Assembly: GCF_006363915.1 (NCBI RefSeq)
Contig: NZ_CP040946.1
Strand: one strand, 5' to 3'
Origin: Methylophilus medardensis
Lineage (GTDB): Bacteria; Pseudomonadota; Gammaproteobacteria; Burkholderiales; Methylophilaceae
Length of the DNA: 64,000 bases
Shown here: positions 62,958 to 64,000 of the stretch, piece by piece
Position numbering within the stretch: position 1 is the first letter of the stretch
Layout of the letters: each line of letters opens with the position of its first letter
Notes under the pieces: generated by a model
Told to the model about the DNA's origin: nothing
Database searches by the model: none
The model's input: the letters and a program-made list of their open reading frames with translations, nothing else
Made by a program: the position numbers and the translations under genes

Positions 62958-64000
62958 CTAGCGTTTCTCAGCGCGCTTTTTGGCAAACTCATCTTTGAAT
63001 GCGGCAAAGCGATTTTCTTCAATCGCCGCGCGCATGCCTTGCATCAAGACTTGGTAATAATGCAAATTATGGATGGTGTTCAAACGTGCGCCTAAAATCT
63101 CGCCGATGCGGTGCAGATGATGCAAATAAGCGCGGCTGAAATGTTGGCAGGTATAGCATGCGCACTCATCATCCAGCGGACGGATGTCGGTTTTGTAACT
63201 GGCGTTTTTGATTTTGACATCGCCATACTGCGTAAATAGCCAACCGTTGCGGGCATTGCGCGTAGGCATCACGCAGTCGAACATATCAATGCCGTAACTG
63301 ACAGCATCGACCAGATCCTCTGGGGTGCCCACCCCCATCAAATAGCGTGGTTTGTCTTTTGGCATTTGAGGCGCGGTATGTGCGAGGATGCGCAGCATGT
63401 CTTCTTTGGGCTCGCCCACCGATAGGCCACCGATGGCATACCCGTCAAAGCCAATCGCCTCCAGCCCTTGTCGTGACACATCGCGCAAGTCTTCAAACAT
63501 CCCACCCTGAATAATCCCGAACAGCGCATTGCCGTTGCTTGGGGGCTGGTCTGTGTGCAATTGTTGGATTTGTGCTGGCCCGCCCTGCATAGACAAGGTC
63601 TCTTGAATCGTGTGTGTTTGATACACATTAAAAGCATCACGGCTGCGTTGCGCCCAGCGCAAACTCAGCGCCATTGAAACGCGCGCTTGGTCGTGGCTGG
63701 CCGGATAAGGTGTGCATTCATCAAAAATCATCACGATATCGCTGTTGAGCACCCGTTGGATGCGCATGGATTCTTCTGGCGTTAAGAAGCAGCGATCGCC
63801 ATTGATCGGTGATTGAAATTTAACGCCTTCTTCAGTGATTTTGCGCAGGTCGCCCAAGCTCCACACCTGAAAACCGCCAGAATCAGTGAGAATCGGTTGT
63901 TGCCAACCCATAAATTGATGCAACCCCTCGTGGGCGGCAATCACCTCTAAACCTGGGCGCAGCCACAGATGAAAGGTATTGCCGAGCACGATGTGCGCTT
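62958..64000 (-). CDS. tgt: Queuine tRNA-ribosyltransferase, partial (N-terminus outside window)
   Basis: Tgt swaps guanine 34 for preQ1 in tRNAs with GUN anticodons. The frame stays open to the window edge, reading AHIVLGNTFHLWLRPG, so the N-terminus is cut off. DSGGFQVWSLG and FDCVMPTRNARNG hold the catalytic aspartates, and CACYTCQHFSRAYLHHLH supplies the zinc ligands. An apparent GTG start at 63989 is internal. It lies upstream of yajC-secDF in the usual order. Confidence 0.95.
   Translation of the reverse strand, partial: AHIVLGNTFHLWLRPGLEVIAAHEGLHQFMGWQQPILTDSGGFQVWSLGDLRKITEEGVKFQSPINGDRCFLTPEESMRIQRVLNSDIVMIFDECTPYPASHDQARVSMALSLRWAQRSRDAFNVYQTHTIQETLSMQGGPAQIQQLHTDQPPSNGNALFGIIQGGMFEDLRDVSRQGLEAIGFDGYAIGGLSVGEPKEDMLRILAHTAPQMPKDKPRYLMGVGTPEDLVDAVSYGIDMFDCVMPTRNARNGWLFTQYGDVKIKNASYKTDIRPLDDECACYTCQHFSRAYLHHLHRIGEILGARLNTIHNLHYYQVLMQGMRAAIEENRFAAFKDEFAKKRAEKR

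Noticed and set aside
1..64000. CRISPR arrays, tRNA, rRNA, transposases, phage genes
   Set aside because: None was found on either strand; the only tandem repeats are inside the RiPP precursor gene.

Overview
The window is a gene-dense stretch of a Gram-negative chromosome, most likely a methylotrophic betaproteobacterium of the Methylophilaceae (Methylophilus/Methylovorus/Methylobacillus type). The evidence is an LPS core pathway, Bam and Sec envelope genes, betaproteobacterial gene orders (bioBFHCD, xseB-ispA-dxs-folE2, DUF1841-nth-rnfB, tgt-yajC-secDF), a PEP-CTERM protein, and a periplasmic MxaD-like protein next to a YVTN beta-propeller, as seen near methanol oxidation loci. This placement is an inference from gene content. 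I see no rRNA, tRNA, CRISPR array, insertion sequence or prophage.

Layout: 1-6342 holds a partial comF-like gene facing a full biotin operon (bioB-F-H-C-D plus a rhomboid protease) behind a candidate BirA operator. 6339-8471 holds divergent LPS genes waaG and waaC. 8501-12461 is the grpE-dnaK-dnaJ chaperone cluster with a sigma-32-type promoter, followed by a possible small RNA and a ParA-like gene whose P-loop lysine is missing. 13642-21838 carries corA, aroC, an MFS transporter, an isoprenoid operon (xseB-ispA-dxs) with folE2, and an esterase. 21901-25433 carries a type IV pilin with a clear sigma-54 promoter, the MxaD-like protein, the beta-propeller and the PEP-CTERM protein. 25535-35375 is mainly central metabolism: rppH, msrA, two GAPDH genes, pgk, a PAS-GGDEF protein, purC, and soluble and membrane pyrophosphatases. 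35540-40119 carries dciA, an M23 peptidase, secA and a DUF1289 gene.

The most interesting part is 40789-43678: an ECF sigma factor, a zinc-finger anti-sigma factor, a small secreted Cys-rich peptide with four ten-residue EGSC repeats, a DUF692 (MNIO) enzyme and a DUF2063 partner. This is an Hvf/bufferin-type RiPP operon, probably making a copper-binding modified peptide. About 6 kb further on is a heavy-metal RND efflux operon (48662-54984) with its own PII-like protein, so the region has two separate metal-handling systems.

The rest is housekeeping: DUF1841, nth, an orphan rnfB, dapA-bamC-MBL hydrolase, clpS-clpA, a CorC-type protein, yajC-secD-secF and a tgt gene cut by the window end. Most genes sit in short operons with overlapping or nearly touching ends, and many convergent pairs share one bidirectional terminator.
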